NCBI GenBank assembly: GCA_018902385.1
Contig: JABSSW010000079.1
Span: 1 to 64,000, forward strand
DNA from: Physcia stellaris
Lineage: Eukaryota; Ascomycota; Lecanoromycetes; Caliciales; Physciaceae
Reading direction: 5' to 3'
Length of the DNA: 64,000 bases
The notes beneath the pieces are model-generated. The model made no database searches, was not told the DNA's origin, and was given only the letters and a program-made list of their open reading frames with translations. Shown one piece after another: positions 26,398 to 38,536 of the stretch. Both the position numbers and the translations under genes were made by a program. Numbering within the stretch: position 1 is the stretch's first letter; every line of letters starts with the position of its first letter.

Positions 26398-27756
26398 TTA
26401 AGACCCCAAAAGCTCGAATCTGCAGTCTTTGCATCGGTGTATGCCTGCGGAAGTGATCCGCGCATGGAGGCATTCGGTGAGGCATTCGGTGAGGCATTCG
26501 GTGAGGCATTTGCTGAGGCATTTGGTGGAGCATTTGGTGGAGCATTTGATAAGGCAATTCGTGGAGGTTATATCGACCATGGCATACTCGAGTAAAGCTC
26601 TCTTTTTTTGCTTCCATTTATGCTCGTCTGCTTCGGTTCTCAATTCAACCAATTCGCTCCATTGCACTCCCTCGTCGTCGTCAGAACATGTGTCAGAATC
26701 AACCGATTCGTCTGTGATATATGTATCGTCCGACTCATCAGAATCATTCGACTCGTCTGGCCAAGCTGAATGCCTTTCCCTTTCTATTCTTGCTGCCTCC
26801 GCATCTACTCTTTCGTTCGCCTCTTTCGCCCGCTTCATATCCTTTGCAAGCTGAATTTCTTGGCGAGTTGGAATATTGTGTGGAGGATCAAGTTTCCATC
26901 TCTTTCTTTGCATTGCATTGCAGGCGTATTTCGTCAACGATTTAAGAAGAAAACGGCTGCTATGTCTGACTATTTCCTCCCTCATATGCAAGCGAATTCC
27001 GTCCTCATCGTTGGCTCGAACAGCGGTAGAAAGAGAAGAGTAATACTTCTTGAATTTGCAATGAGCATAACCACTCCATACAGAACGCTCCGTCCAAGGT
27101 TGAAAACGAAAATGCTCTTGAAACAAAGCCCCTCCAGACAGTCCTAACCGATATTCGAGATCCGAAGAAAGTTCTCCATTGATTCGTATGATTTCAGATC
27201 GTTCCAATCGCCAAAAGTATTGAAAGATCTGACCCTCCCAAGCTTCCTGATCCTTTTGCAGCAGTTTTTGCTGTGATTCCACTTGAGAACGCGTATGTGT
27301 CTTAACCTTTGAAACATCGAATGCAACGTCAAACATGGGACGTGCTTTAGTCAATGGATCCTGAATAATAGCTGGCTGTGGGACCGGATAGATTCCAGGC
27401 TCTTGTCTATTCAACGTCATTCCATTTCGGCCATTGATTGTGTAGTGAGGCTCTCGAAACTCGACGGGTGTTTGAGGTGTAACAGTCATTGAATGACATT
27501 CGTAGGGAGCGCTGATTTCGATCGATGCAGAAGTCGAAGTAAAGGTAGAAGTAGGAGTAGGAGTAGGAGTAAGTTTCTGGAGAGCACCCCGTTTCTCTCG
27601 CTCTTTGGCATGGCGATTTGCTGCACCACGCGAACGCGCCGTAGTAGGAAGGCCTAAATCCAACGTCAGCTGCATGATTTGTTGGGATTCGTTGAAATTC
27701 TCGTGGTTGAGTTGATATGGAGTTGAAGTTGATGTTGTTGTTGGTGTTTGGATCAT
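26398..27756 (-). CDS. Hypothetical 452-aa protein of the island element
   Basis: I do not recognise this protein. The N-terminal ~90 residues are low complexity, with Thr/Pro/Ser runs such as TPTPTPTST. Residues ~120-330 look globular and basic, with several Trp/Tyr/Arg-rich helices. An acidic Asp/Ser-rich stretch follows at ~345-375 (ESNDSDESDDTYITDESVDS). The C-terminus is a Cys-Leu-Thr-Glu-rich tail encoded by a 12-bp minisatellite. A second minus frame (26,247-26,465) ends in HMYIVSRMADIRANTS, and this tail is conserved in the mutated relative near 13,822-13,875. The true C-terminus may therefore be reached by splicing or by a shift within the repeat. The protein may be the mobility protein of the island element, or a captured gene. 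Codon use is normal, unlike the flanks. Confidence 0.5.
   Translation of the reverse strand: MIQTPTTTSTSTPYQLNHENFNESQQIMQLTLDLGLPTTARSRGAANRHAKEREKRGALQKLTPTPTPTSTFTSTSASIEISAPYECHSMTVTPQTPVEFREPHYTINGRNGMTLNRQEPGIYPVPQPAIIQDPLTKARPMFDVAFDVSKVKTHTRSQVESQQKLLQKDQEAWEGQIFQYFWRLERSEIIRINGELSSDLEYRLGLSGGALFQEHFRFQPWTERSVWSGYAHCKFKKYYSSLSTAVRANDEDGIRLHMREEIVRHSSRFLLKSLTKYACNAMQRKRWKLDPPHNIPTRQEIQLAKDMKRAKEANERVDAEAARIERERHSAWPDESNDSDESDDTYITDESVDSDTCSDDDEGVQWSELVELRTEADEHKWKQKKRALLEYAMVDITSTNCLIKCSTKCSTKCLSKCLTECLTECLTECLHARITSAGIHRCKDCRFELLGS
26466..26575. repeat. 12-bp minisatellite inside the 452-codon frame
   Basis: About nine copies of a 12-bp unit (GGTGAGGCATTC and variants GGTGGAGCATTT) are in tandem. 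On the minus strand they encode a repeated four-residue motif (ECLT, KCST, KCLS). Such arrays change copy number readily, which could explain the overlapping alternative frames here. Confidence 0.9.
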
Positions 27757-27867
27757 CGAACCCCGAATCCATCAATTTGTATGCGATCAAAACTCCGCAA
27801 TTCAATAACTCGATGCGCCCACGTCAGAATTTAACAAACGCTACAGTATTGGATTCCCCTCATTAAA

Positions 27868-27975
27868 CTCTACAACTTTGACTACATAAACAAAAATCAT
27901 ATCAAGTTCTTGGTTGGTGTGCAAAGTGCGAAAAAGCTGCACCAAAACTTTGATGTTCTTCGCCAAGATTGGTCT
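27868..27975 (+). repeat. Direct repeat block 2 of the island element
   Basis: This is the partner of 25,976-26,095 and more diverged from it. It lies just inside the right edge of the island, so the element carries a sub-terminal direct repeat and not inverted termini. Confidence 0.6.
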
Positions 27976-30900
27976 AACCCAATAAGGAAGTAAACTTTTT
28001 GTAGAGGGAACGATAGATATTTTTTTATAGGTTGTGTTCTATAATAAACATAAATTAAAAATTTTAATAAATATTGATGCAATTGATTATGCGTTCATTG
28101 ATAAAAAAATCGTACAATTTGTATGCAACATGTTGAACATGAAATTCGTATTTTTATTAAAATCGAAATCATTGATTGAATTCGACAATCGTTAATTTTT
28201 TTTTTATAATTCACGCGATATATTTCAAATTGACGATAAAATTACATTTCGAATTGATCGTTTTTGCTAATCATTGATTTCGATAATCATTCGATAATTT
28301 TAAAAAAATCGTGAATGAACAAACATGAAATTATATTGAACATGATTTACGATAAATTGATTTTTAAATCGTTCAAATGCAATCATCACGACAACATATT
28401 CAATCAAACGATGCAAATTCGTCGTTTAAAAATTTTCAAATCAAATCGTCGATAAAATGTATTTAATTGACGTCGCGATACAAAATTATCGCAAAAAAAT
28501 AATACAAAACACATAACGACGATAAAATTTCGATATATCATTTTATCACGTTTCAAAATCAAATCATTATTTTTTGTTGTTGAAAACGAATTCGATATAT
28601 TCGATTTTGAATGTTTCGAATGTTTAATTCATTCAAAAATCGAAAACGACGACGAATCGTCAACAATCGAATCAAATAATTCAAAAATTGATATCACGAC
28701 GATTACGAAAACGACATTCGTCAAAAAAAAATTGAAAAATCAACGTAATAAACGATGAAAAACGAAAAAACAACAATCAAAATTTTCGTTATTTTCAAAG
28801 TTGAATTTTGACGATTCGATAAATATCGCAATAATTGATGCAATTTTTTTTTGTTTGTTGATTGATATCAAAAATCGAAAACAAAAAATTCAATGTTTTT
28901 CATTACGATCAATCAAATCGATTTCGCATTCAAAACATTACAAACGAATTTTGAATTGTTGAAAATTGTCGTTATAATCAAAAAAATTTTGAAACATAAA
29001 CAAATCAAATCGATATTTGAACGCATAATGAAAAAAATATCAAAATATTTTCATCATTTATCAAAAATATTCGATTTTCAAAAAATTATCAAATTATTTT
29101 TTCATAAATTATACGATCATAAAATCGAATTTTTGAACGATAACAATTTTTTATTTCGCAATCGAATGTATTTTTTATTCGAATTCAAATTTAAAAAATT
29201 CAAAAAATATTTGAAAAAAAAATTGCAAAAAAAAAATTCAAACGATATATGTTTCATCAATTTTATTTGCAATCAAATTTAATAATCAATTACGTTTGTG
29301 TGTGAATTATCGTCGATTCAATCATATCACGAAACGTAATCGATATTTTATTTTTTTGATTGAAAAATTTTGATCAAAATTCAAAATTGCAAATATTTGA
29401 TCAAATTGAATATTATATCAATTTTCAATAAATTTCGAATGAGTGAAAAAAATGAAAAACTTATCACGTTTGTCATTTTTATGAAATCGTACAAATATCG
29501 AATATTATTTTTGAATTAATTAACGATTTTGCAAGTTGACAACATTACATGAATGATTTTTGTTCAATTTTCTGAACGAATTTTGTCAAATTTATTTAAA
29601 TGACATATTTATTTACAACAAATTCAAAAAAAAAAAACATATCGTGCACGTTCGAGCGATATTGAAAAAATTCAAAAAAGTCGATTTACAAATAAATATT
29701 GAAAAATGCGAATTTTTCAAAAAAAAAATGATTTTTTTAAACGTTATATTTTCGATAAATGATTTTCGCATGAATTCAAAAAAAATACAAATCATAATTG
29801 ATTGAACACGTTTTATCAATTTCAAAAAAATACAAATTTTCGTGAATTTCGTTAATTTTTATCGACGTTTCATTCGTGATTTTTCGAAAAAAATTAAAAT
29901 TTTCATTCGAATGATCAAAAAATTCGTAAAATTCGAATGAATTACGAAAACAAAAAAAATTTTCAATTTATTCAAAAAAACGATGATCGAAATTTTTATA
30001 TTTCGTTATTACGATAAAATCAAACAAATCATTTTAAAAATCGATTTTTCAAATTACGTCAATGCAAAAATGCTATCGCAATACGATGACGAAAAAATTT
30101 TGCATTTCGTTGTTTTTTACAATCGAAACATGATTTCAATCGAATGCAATTACGAAATTTATAACAAAAAATTATTGATCATTATTCGTTGTTTGAAATA
30201 TTGACGTTCAAAATTCGAAAACATTGACGAATCGATTAAAATTTTCATCGATCACAAAAATTTGAAAATTTTCATAATTTCGAAAAAATTGATTTTTCGT
30301 CAAATTCGTTGAACAAAAATTTTATCGAAATTCAATATCGTCATTCAATTTCAATCAAAAATTCAAAACGTTAAAACAAACGTTTTGATTCGTATGTCAA
30401 ATTCACGATTCAAAAACGATAACGACGAACGATATCAATATAAAAAACAAATGTTATTCATTTCGAAACGATTCGAAATTCATGTTGTCGAATTTGACGA
30501 ATCAATTTACGAACGAATTTTCGTCGTCAACAAAACAAACGACGATTGCAAAACATATCGTGAAACGTTCAATCAAAATTTCATTTTTGTGAATGAAATC
30601 AATTTACGCGATTGTTAAAAAAAACGATATTTTATATTACAAAAATCGATTATGAATGTTCGTCGATGTTTTTTTGTTTGTTAATTTTTTTAAAAAAATT
30701 CATGAATTTTCAACGTCGAATTATTTTGAATTTAATCGCATGAAAAATTTTTTACGTCGTGATTATTATTGATTTAATATGCGCAAAATCGTTCGTCGAT
30801 ACGTACGTAATTGTCACGATTATTAACGAACGAAAATTTTCAAAAATCGCAAAAATGATTTATTCATTTTTTTGATTATATTTTTGCAACGATAAATCGA

Positions 30901-31773
30901 TATATCGATGAATTTCATTACGAAATTGTTTGACGTTCACGATCATAACGTCATTTGCACGATAATCGACAAATTTAACAAAAAACGTTATTATGCATTT
31001 TGCACAACAAAAAACGAAAACACGAATGTTGAAATCACAACGAAAATATTTATTCAATACGTTTTTCGTATTCACGATTTTTTTTTTTTATAACGTTTGA
31101 TCGAAATTTTCAATTCGTGTCGTTCGTATGACAAATTTTTTTGCAAAATTTTCGACATCAAATGTAAATTTTTCACGATTTTTCATTCAGAAATTGATGA
31201 TCAAATCGAAAAAATCAATCAAAATATCGAAAAACAATTGCGACAATATTGCAATTACATGCAAAACGATTGAAACGTTTGATTATTCATGATTGAATTT
31301 GCAAACAACAACGCGATTTTTGTATCAATTAAATTATCATCGTTTTTCGTCAACAAAATTTTCATTTTCGTATGAGTTTTTCATCAAATTTTATTTCGTA
31401 CGTTATTACAAAAAAACGATTGTTGATCGTCAAAACGAAAAATATCACAAACATTATGCAAAACATTTTCAATTACGTGCGAAATCACGTCGACGTAATT
31501 CAAAAACGCATGACAATTCAAATCAACAAATATCGCAAAATTGTGAAATACGTCGAAAAAAATTACGTTTTTTTGAATCGACGAAACATCAAAATCGCTA
31601 AATCATTTGACAAATTCGATGACAAAAAATTGAATTCGTTCAAAATGTTAAAACGTCGAAACAATTTTTATCAATTCGAATTATTTGAAACAATACGAAT
31701 TTACGATGTGTTTCATTGTTGATTTTTTCGCAAAAATTTTTGTAATTTTTTCGAAAATCAAATTAACGAATCA

Positions 31774-31969
31774 TGTTGAAAAATACGATGACAAAAAACT
31801 GAAATATAAACACGAATAGAATCAAAATTTCTGATTGATCAATTAAACGAAACGTGTCAAAATCGATTATTATTAAAAACATTTGCGCAATCAAATTGTA
31901 TTTATTTTTGTATGTAATTTCGATAATATTGCATGCAATGCAATGACAATCATTCATATTCGTTCAATA
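31774..31969 (+). repeat. 5' LTR of the Copia fossil
   Basis: This 196-bp sequence is matched base for base in length by 37,464-37,659. It is preceded by the target duplication AATCA. It contains the palindrome TTGCATGCAATGCAA near 31,929. Confidence 0.92.
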
Positions 31970-33729
31970 AATTATGAAATTCGAATTAACATAAATTTTT
32001 TGTGATTGTCAACGTCAATCGTTTGATCACGAAATCACGAAAATCAAACAATTGTAAGAAAAAAATTCATCGTTCGATCGCGTTAAAACAATAAAAAAAT
32101 TTACACGATTCGATCGACAATTTCACGAAAAAACACACGACAATAAAGAAAATTTACATTCGAATATATATTTACATATCACATTACGTATCAAATGAAC
32201 GATTTCGAATTCAACAAATTTAACGCGCGTCGAATTTGCGATATTTTTATTCGTCAAAATTGCGAAAAATGATTCAAATTAATGAAACAATAATTTATCG
32301 ACGAAAAAATTTGAATAATCGTCGATTCAAATTATGTGTCGAAATTGTTATCGAATAATTTTCGAAAATCAAAATGAAATATCGATTTGAATTTTGATAA
32401 TAAAAATATTGAAAAAAAATTCGACGCAAAAACACAATATCAATTTATCGAATGTATCGATAACGATAATCAAAAATTAATAACGAAATTGAAAATTGTT
32501 TGAAAAATTTGAAAAATTTTTGTTAACAAATACAAACAAAAATTTGTTACAATTGAACGACAATTATTGCAAAAATTCAACATTGAATTACAAAAAATTT
32601 TCAAACGTGATTATTGAAATCGTTTATATCGATATTATCAAAAAAATCGCAAAATTGCAAATATGCAATCAAACATGATAAATTTGTTCAAATCAAAACG
32701 TCGTTTTTAAACATTTTTAACATTTTTGTTTGTCGAATACGATGTTATTTCGTGATACAATCGACGCACAAAACAATTTCGATATCGATAAATTTATTCA
32801 AAAATTGCAAAAAAAAAACACAATTTATTGCAAACAAAATCGTCGAATCGACATTGATAATTAAAAACAATCGTCGTCAATTTTATCGCATATTTCAACG
32901 ACGATTTTTCAATTTCGACGAAAATTTTCGTCGTTTCAAAATTAAAACGAAAAAAACGAAATGTTTTTTTCGCGATGATTCACATCGAATCGCAAAATGT
33001 GATTTTTGAAAAAATTAAAAAATAAACGAAAAAACGAAAAATCAAAAAATTTTCAAACAAAAATAAAAAACACAAAACGTATAACGTCGTCGATTTTTTT
33101 TCGTTCAATAACAATTCAAATTTCGACATCGACATCGATTCAAACAACGAAAAACACATAAAAAAATCGTCGTTCTATTCAAGAAATTGATTAATAAATT
33201 TTTCAAATTCGTTTGAATTGCAAACATTGACGTTTCGTTTTTACATGATTGACGATTTTCGATTTTTTAATAAATTTTTCAAGTCGATTAAAAAACGCAC
33301 GATTAAAATCGAAAAAAAATTGTATTCAAATCAATGTGATTCAATGACGATACGCGTCAAAAACGATGAAAACACGTTGACGAAAATATTTTATGTATTT
33401 GATTTCGACGTCAATTTTCTATTCGACAAATATTTTATCAAAAAAATTTGATAAAAAATTTCAATGACGATAATTTGTTTATGCGCAATAAACAAAACGT
33501 TGAAATATTTCGAACATTCGTTCAAAAAAATGTTTATATAATAAACAAAATCACATCAAAATTTAAAAAATACGTATTGTTAACGAACAACACGATGTTT
33601 GCAATTAAATTTTTTAAAATTTTGTTTGTTTCATTTGCAATGTCAACAATCGTGAACTCGAACGAAATTTTGTTCGATGCAAATATTGATTTTCGAAATG
33701 ATATCGAAATCGATTTTCAATTATCGAAT

Positions 33730-33834
33730 GTTGATTCAAATATTGATTCAAATGTTGATTCAAATATTAATTCAAATGTTAATTCAAATATTGATTCAAA
33801 TGTTGATTCAAATATTGATTCAAATATTAATCAA
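33730..33834 (+). repeat. 12-bp repeat array in the Copia fossil
   Basis: About nine tandem units have the form AAT(G/A)TT(G/A)ATTCA. In the plus frame they read as Asn-Val/Ile-Asp/Asn-Ser repeats between the protease and integrase regions. It is a local expansion within the element. Confidence 0.85.
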
Positions 33835-36800
33835 AAAAAACGTGATTTATACGAATTATGATATCGACGTTTTGATCATATGAAATTTGCAAAATTTCGA
33901 AATTTGCACAAAATCACAATTTTACGCAAATCAATATTCATTGTTGAAAATCGCAACGATTCATGCAAAATATGTGCGATTACGAAAATAATTAATGCAC
34001 ATAATCGTCGTCTAGTCGAACGCAAAATTCATATATTGAAATTGATATCTATCGATATTTGTGAATTTTTATTCGCTTCAAGATTCGATTACGAATACTT
34101 TTTAGAAATCGTGAATAATCATTCTCGACGAACGTGAATTTTATTTCTTCGCAAACGAGTCGATCGATCAGAAATTTTTAACAAATAAAAATTGAAAGTG
34201 AAATTAGAAATTCAACGAAAATTACAAACAATACGTTGTGACAACGTCAAAAACTGAAATTTATATTCGATTTTTGATACGAATTTATCGACATTGTTTC
34301 ACAATACATCGTTTCGTATAATTTCATTCAAAATGACGTAATAGAATGTGTCATAAAAACGATCGAAAATCAAATTCGAACAATAATTCAAAATGCAAAG
34401 TTGTTTATAAAATTTTGATTTGAAACAAAAAAACAAATACATATGTTCGCAATCGTATGAACACGAAATCAATAATTGACGACAATTCAACAAATTTTAT
34501 TGAAATTTGAACAAATATCAAATCGTCAATAAATTACATACGCGTTTGAAAATGCAAATGTTATTCGTTCGTTAATATCAAATCATTGTTTAAAAAAAAA
34601 AAAAAAAAAAATTCGTCAATACAAAAAAATCAAACGTGTTTATGAATTATGACGAAAACATCACGATTCAATACAAAATATGAATTTTCGATCGTCGTGA
34701 TGTCATCAAACATCACAAAATAATGTTTTTTGAACGTGAAAAATGAAAAAACGAATCGTTGAATTTGTTCACGATTACAATAAACGAATTATTTGAAAAA
34801 CGATTTGTCGAAAAATCACGCAAAATAATTTTTGCATTTGCAATCGTTTCGATGACATCGACGTTTATATCAACATTTGTTGCATCAATTTTTGCGAAAT
34901 TTTCGATTTTTATTGCGTTTATGATTTCGAAAAAAAAAAAAAATTCAATCAATGCACATGAAAAAAAACGATAAATTTATCGATACATCAAATGAAAAAA
35001 ATAAAATCAACGAATTTATCGCGAAATCGACAATTCAAACGTGATAAATTAACATTTTTCACGAAATTTTCACGCATGATGCAACAATTTTTTTCACGTG
35101 ACAATTTTTAAACGTAAACAAAATATCACGAACGAAAAAAAACGAAATGAGCATCGCAACAAAATTGTACGCGTTATGATGATTTTTTAATCGAAAATTT
35201 TAATACATACGAACACGATGAATGAATTTTATTTGCAACAACAAAAAAAATAAATCGACAATTCGTTAAAAAATTAATCATATTTGTGTTCGAAAATTAT
35301 CAAAAAACTGTCAATGATTTCATTTGAAATAAATTTTGATTCGAAATTATTTAAATCGAATTGACGACGTTGATAATTAATGAAATTTGAAACGTCGTCG
35401 TTTCATCGAAAAACGTCAATATCGTCATTAATAAATGAATGTTCAAAGTTAAAATGCATATAAATGATACGTTGAACAAATTGAAAATCAAATTCGTTGC
35501 AAAAAATTTTTCGCAAATATATAAAATAAATTATACAAATATTTTTGTTTCAATTGTCAAATTCGATATTTTTCGTTTGTTTCTTGTCATCGTCGCGTTG
35601 AAAAATTTCGAATGTTATCAAATGAACGTTAACAATGTTTTCACGAAATCATTTCTAAAAAAAAAAATAATTTACATGAAATTGTCATTCGACGTGAATT
35701 TATTTTTCGAACAAACATTTCTAATTCGTCGAAATTTTTATGAATTGAAACAAACGACTAGAAATTGACACGAACGTTACGTAAAAAATTTACACAAATT
35801 GAATTTCGAACAGATTTCGATTCATTTTTGCATATTTCGTCATAAAAAACGAAAAATTATATTACTTTTTTACGTGAATGACATTTTTGTTGTCGTCAAA
35901 TTCAACGAACAAATCAATTGATTCAAAAATGAATTCAAAAAGATATTCAAAATCAAAAATCTGAAAAAAATGAAAAAAATTTTTGACATTAGAATCACTC
36001 GCGATCGTAAAAAACGAATTATTCGATTGAATCAAACTCATTATTTGAACGAAATATTGAATGAATTGCATATGAATATCGATAAACACGAACGCACGAA
36101 ATTATTCATGAACGATTACGATTCATTCAAATCAATTGAATCGAACGACGAACAAATTGATTCAAAAAATTATCAACACAAAATTGAAAAATTCATGTAT
36201 GTTGTTATACACATTCGTTCAAATATCGTTTTCGCATTAAAACGATTAAATCAATATTTCAGTGATTTTGCGAAACATCATGACAAAACAATGAAAATTT
36301 TGTTTCGTTACATTCGATCGATCATCGATTTAAATTTTGTATACGACTTGAAATTGAACAACAATGAAAATTTCAAAATCAAAATTTATTCGAATTTTGA
36401 TTACGCAATCGATAAATTGAACAAAAAATCGATTTTCGAATACGTTTACATGTTCGTTGAAAAATCAATATTATAAATAAATCGTAAACAAAAATCGATC
36501 GTTATTTCAATCATTGAAATCGAATATATGATTTTATCGACATGCGTTAAAAAAATTATGAATAACACAATTTTTTCGAAATTTGAATTTCATCAAATAT
36601 TTCGAAATCGAATTGAATTAAATAACAATCATTCAAAACGATAAACATGAAATTTGTTCATCAATGCAATTTTTGAAAAATAATCAAATCGTTAATTTGT
36701 TGATCAAAAACGCACATATTCACGAACGATCAAAACATATTGATGTTATTTATCACAATATCAAAAATTTGCATCAAAAAAATTTGATTCAATTGAATTA

Positions 36801-36934
36801 CGTTTCGAATGCAAACATGATAATCGATGATTTGATTAAATTATTATCAAAAAACAAATTCAAAAAATTCGTAAAACAATTGAAACTGAAAAAATCATAA
36901 ATCAATTAAATTTTTTTCAATAATTATAATTGTT

Positions 36935-37320
36935 TTTTTCATGTTAAAATGCTGACGATTCAATCGTACATATTTGACGAATCATAATCGAAAACAAAAA
37001 TTCGTTAATCGTATTCAAATTTGAATTGCATGATAATTCAAAATGATTTTTTTTTGAAATCGTTCGAATTTAATTTTTGATCAAAAAAATCAATGATTTT
37101 TTTCGTCAATAATCAAGAAAAATCGAATTTGATTGAAATCACGTCATTTTTTTCATTCTAAAACGATGATGATTCGATTGTACGAATTTGACAAATTATG
37201 ATTGAAAATAAAAATTCGTTAATTGTGTTCAAATTCGAATTGCATAATAATTCAAAATGATTTTTTCGAAATCGTTCGAGTTCGATTTTCTGATCAGAAA
37301 AATTCAGTGTTTTTTTATCA
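36935..37320 (+). repeat. Duplicated ~210-bp block in the Copia 3' region
   Basis: Bases ~36,935-37,110 and ~37,147-37,320 are diverged direct copies. Both share GA(C/T)GATTC(A/G)AT(C/T)GTAC, AAAAATTCGTTAAT and AATAATTCAAAATGATTTTTT or close variants. The block lies between the end of the RNase H region and the 3' LTR. Confidence 0.75.
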
Positions 37321-37463
37321 ATGAACGTAAAAATTGAAATTCAATGAAAATTACGTCGTTGCACGAATTAACATTCAATGAAAATTACAATCAATACAAA
37401 AATTGAAATTTAATAAAAATCGCATTCACGAATGCAATCAACATGATTGTCATCGAATGAAAA

Positions 37464-37659
37464 TGTTGAAAAATACGATGACAAAAAATTGAAATATAAA
37501 TACGAATAAAATCAAAATTTCTGATTAATCGATTAAACGAAACGTGTCAAAATCGATTATTATTAAAAACATTTGCGCAATCAAATTGTATTTATTTTTG
37601 TACGTAATTTCGATAATATTGCATGCAATGCAATGACAATTATTCACATTTATTCAATA
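37464..37659 (+). repeat. 3' LTR of the Copia fossil
   Basis: This is the partner of 31,774-31,969, followed directly by the target duplication AATCA at 37,660-37,664. Confidence 0.92.
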
Positions 37660-38307
37660 AATCATTCGATTTTGTCATAATTAACGAAAATTTCGAATGA
37701 AAAATGAACGATATTTTGAAATTTCGATATTATTACAATCGTTTTCAATATCGTGTCAATTGATCGAATTGATTACATAATCGAACGTGATATTACGTCG
37801 ATAACGATAAATTCGATAACGTTCGCGACGTGATAAAAAATTTTTATCGAAATCATTTCATCGTCGCAAATTCAAAATCGTTTAAATCAAATATTTTCGT
37901 CGTCGATATTCAAAATTTTTTTGCAAATCGTCGTCGTTTTCGAAAAAAAATCGTCGTTTTGATTTTTATTGAAATTACATTTGATTAAAATTTGAAAATT
38001 TTAAATTCGATACATTCATTTACGTTTTCATTTTTTCGATTTTTTTCGATTTTCAATTTTTATTATCGTTTCGATGTTGTTTACAATCAAAATTTACATC
38101 GCATAAAAAATTGAATCGTGTCAAAAACATTTTCAAAAATTGTTGTCAAATTTTATCGAACGTTGAAACGATAACAAAACATCAAAAAATAAAATGATAA
38201 TCGTGAAATTTTTGAATTTTGCAAACATTCAAATCAATCAACAAAATTTTCAAAATTTCGAAACAACAACGAATTGTCGAAACGACGTTCGCGAAAAAAA
38301 AAAATAA

Positions 38308-38531
38308 TGTTACGAACATGTTTGACAAATAGATTTGACAAATAAATAATTAATATGATATGTGATCGAACAACGAATTATGCTTTAATTTTACGTCGAA
38401 ATTAACGTGATTTGAAATTTGACGTCGTACATTGTTTGCAATTTCAACATTTTGTATTTATTTGTTTTTGCAAATTTATTGTTTTCGTTTGATTAATTAA
38501 TAATACGTTTATTCAAACACGATTCATGATA
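38308..38531 (+). repeat. 3' LTR of the gypsy fossil
   Basis: It starts with TGTTACGAACATG, ends with CATGATA, and is followed by the target duplication CGTAT at 38,532-38,536. It is the partner of 23,777-24,000. Confidence 0.88.
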
Positions 38532-38536
38532 CGTAT

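Larger units (their letters stand above)
25786..28050 (-). mobile_element. GC-normal unclassified mobile element inserted in the gypsy fossil
   Basis: Base composition switches abruptly to normal at 25,786 and back to AT-rich near 28,050. The interruption separates the Gag and protease parts of the surrounding gypsy element, so this is a later insertion that has not been mutated. The 25,786 end is shared exactly with a mutated relative ending at 14,332. About 15 nt inside that end lies an inverted repeat of T and A runs flanked by AAG and CTT. Two related direct blocks of about 110-120 bp lie near the two ends (25,976-26,095 and 27,868-27,975). No terminal inverted repeats, integrase, reverse transcriptase or helicase domain was recognised. 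The right boundary is uncertain by tens of bases. It carries one long minus-strand frame. Confidence 0.7.
31774..37659 (+). mobile_element. Ty1/Copia fossil nested in the gypsy element
   Basis: Two ungapped 196-bp LTRs (31,774-31,969 and 37,464-37,659) start with TGTTGAAAAATACG and end with TTCAATA. They are flanked by the 5-bp target duplication AATCA (31,769-31,773 and 37,660-37,664). Recognisable parts are Gag with a zinc-knuckle-like end (~32,490-33,010), protease (~33,130-33,450), GAG-pre/integrase (~33,860-34,500), reverse transcriptase (~35,400-36,000) and RNase H (~36,100-36,900). The order integrase before reverse transcriptase is the Copia arrangement. The element is broken in many places (roughly ten or more). 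The two LTRs differ at about eleven sites, all transitions. It entered the gypsy element between its integrase and chromodomain regions and is thus younger than its host. Confidence 0.9.
23777..38531 (+). mobile_element. Ty3/gypsy chromovirus-like fossil with two nested insertions
   Basis: The element is bounded by two 224-bp direct repeats (23,777-24,000 and 38,308-38,531) and by the 5-bp target duplication CGTAT (23,772-23,776 and 38,532-38,536). Parts in order are a Gag region (~24,200-25,600, zinc-knuckle-like end near 25,500), protease (~28,060-28,200), reverse transcriptase (~28,990-29,800), RNase H (~29,950-30,210), integrase (~30,850-31,720) and a chromodomain-like stretch (~37,690-37,900). 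An unmutated island is inserted between Gag and protease, and a Copia element between integrase and chromodomain. Without the insertions its length is about 6.6 kb. It is broken in many places (well over ten). The LTR copies differ at about a dozen sites, so it is old or was strongly mutated. It must be older than both insertions. Confidence 0.85.

Noticed and set aside
25786-28050. Classical Helitron or TIR transposon
   Set aside because: No Rep/helicase or DDE domain, no CTRR end and no terminal inverted repeats were found. The element is left unclassified.
34594-34610. Poly(A) tail of a retroposed copy
   Set aside because: The A-run lies inside the Copia element between its integrase and reverse transcriptase regions, and no body of a LINE or SINE precedes it.
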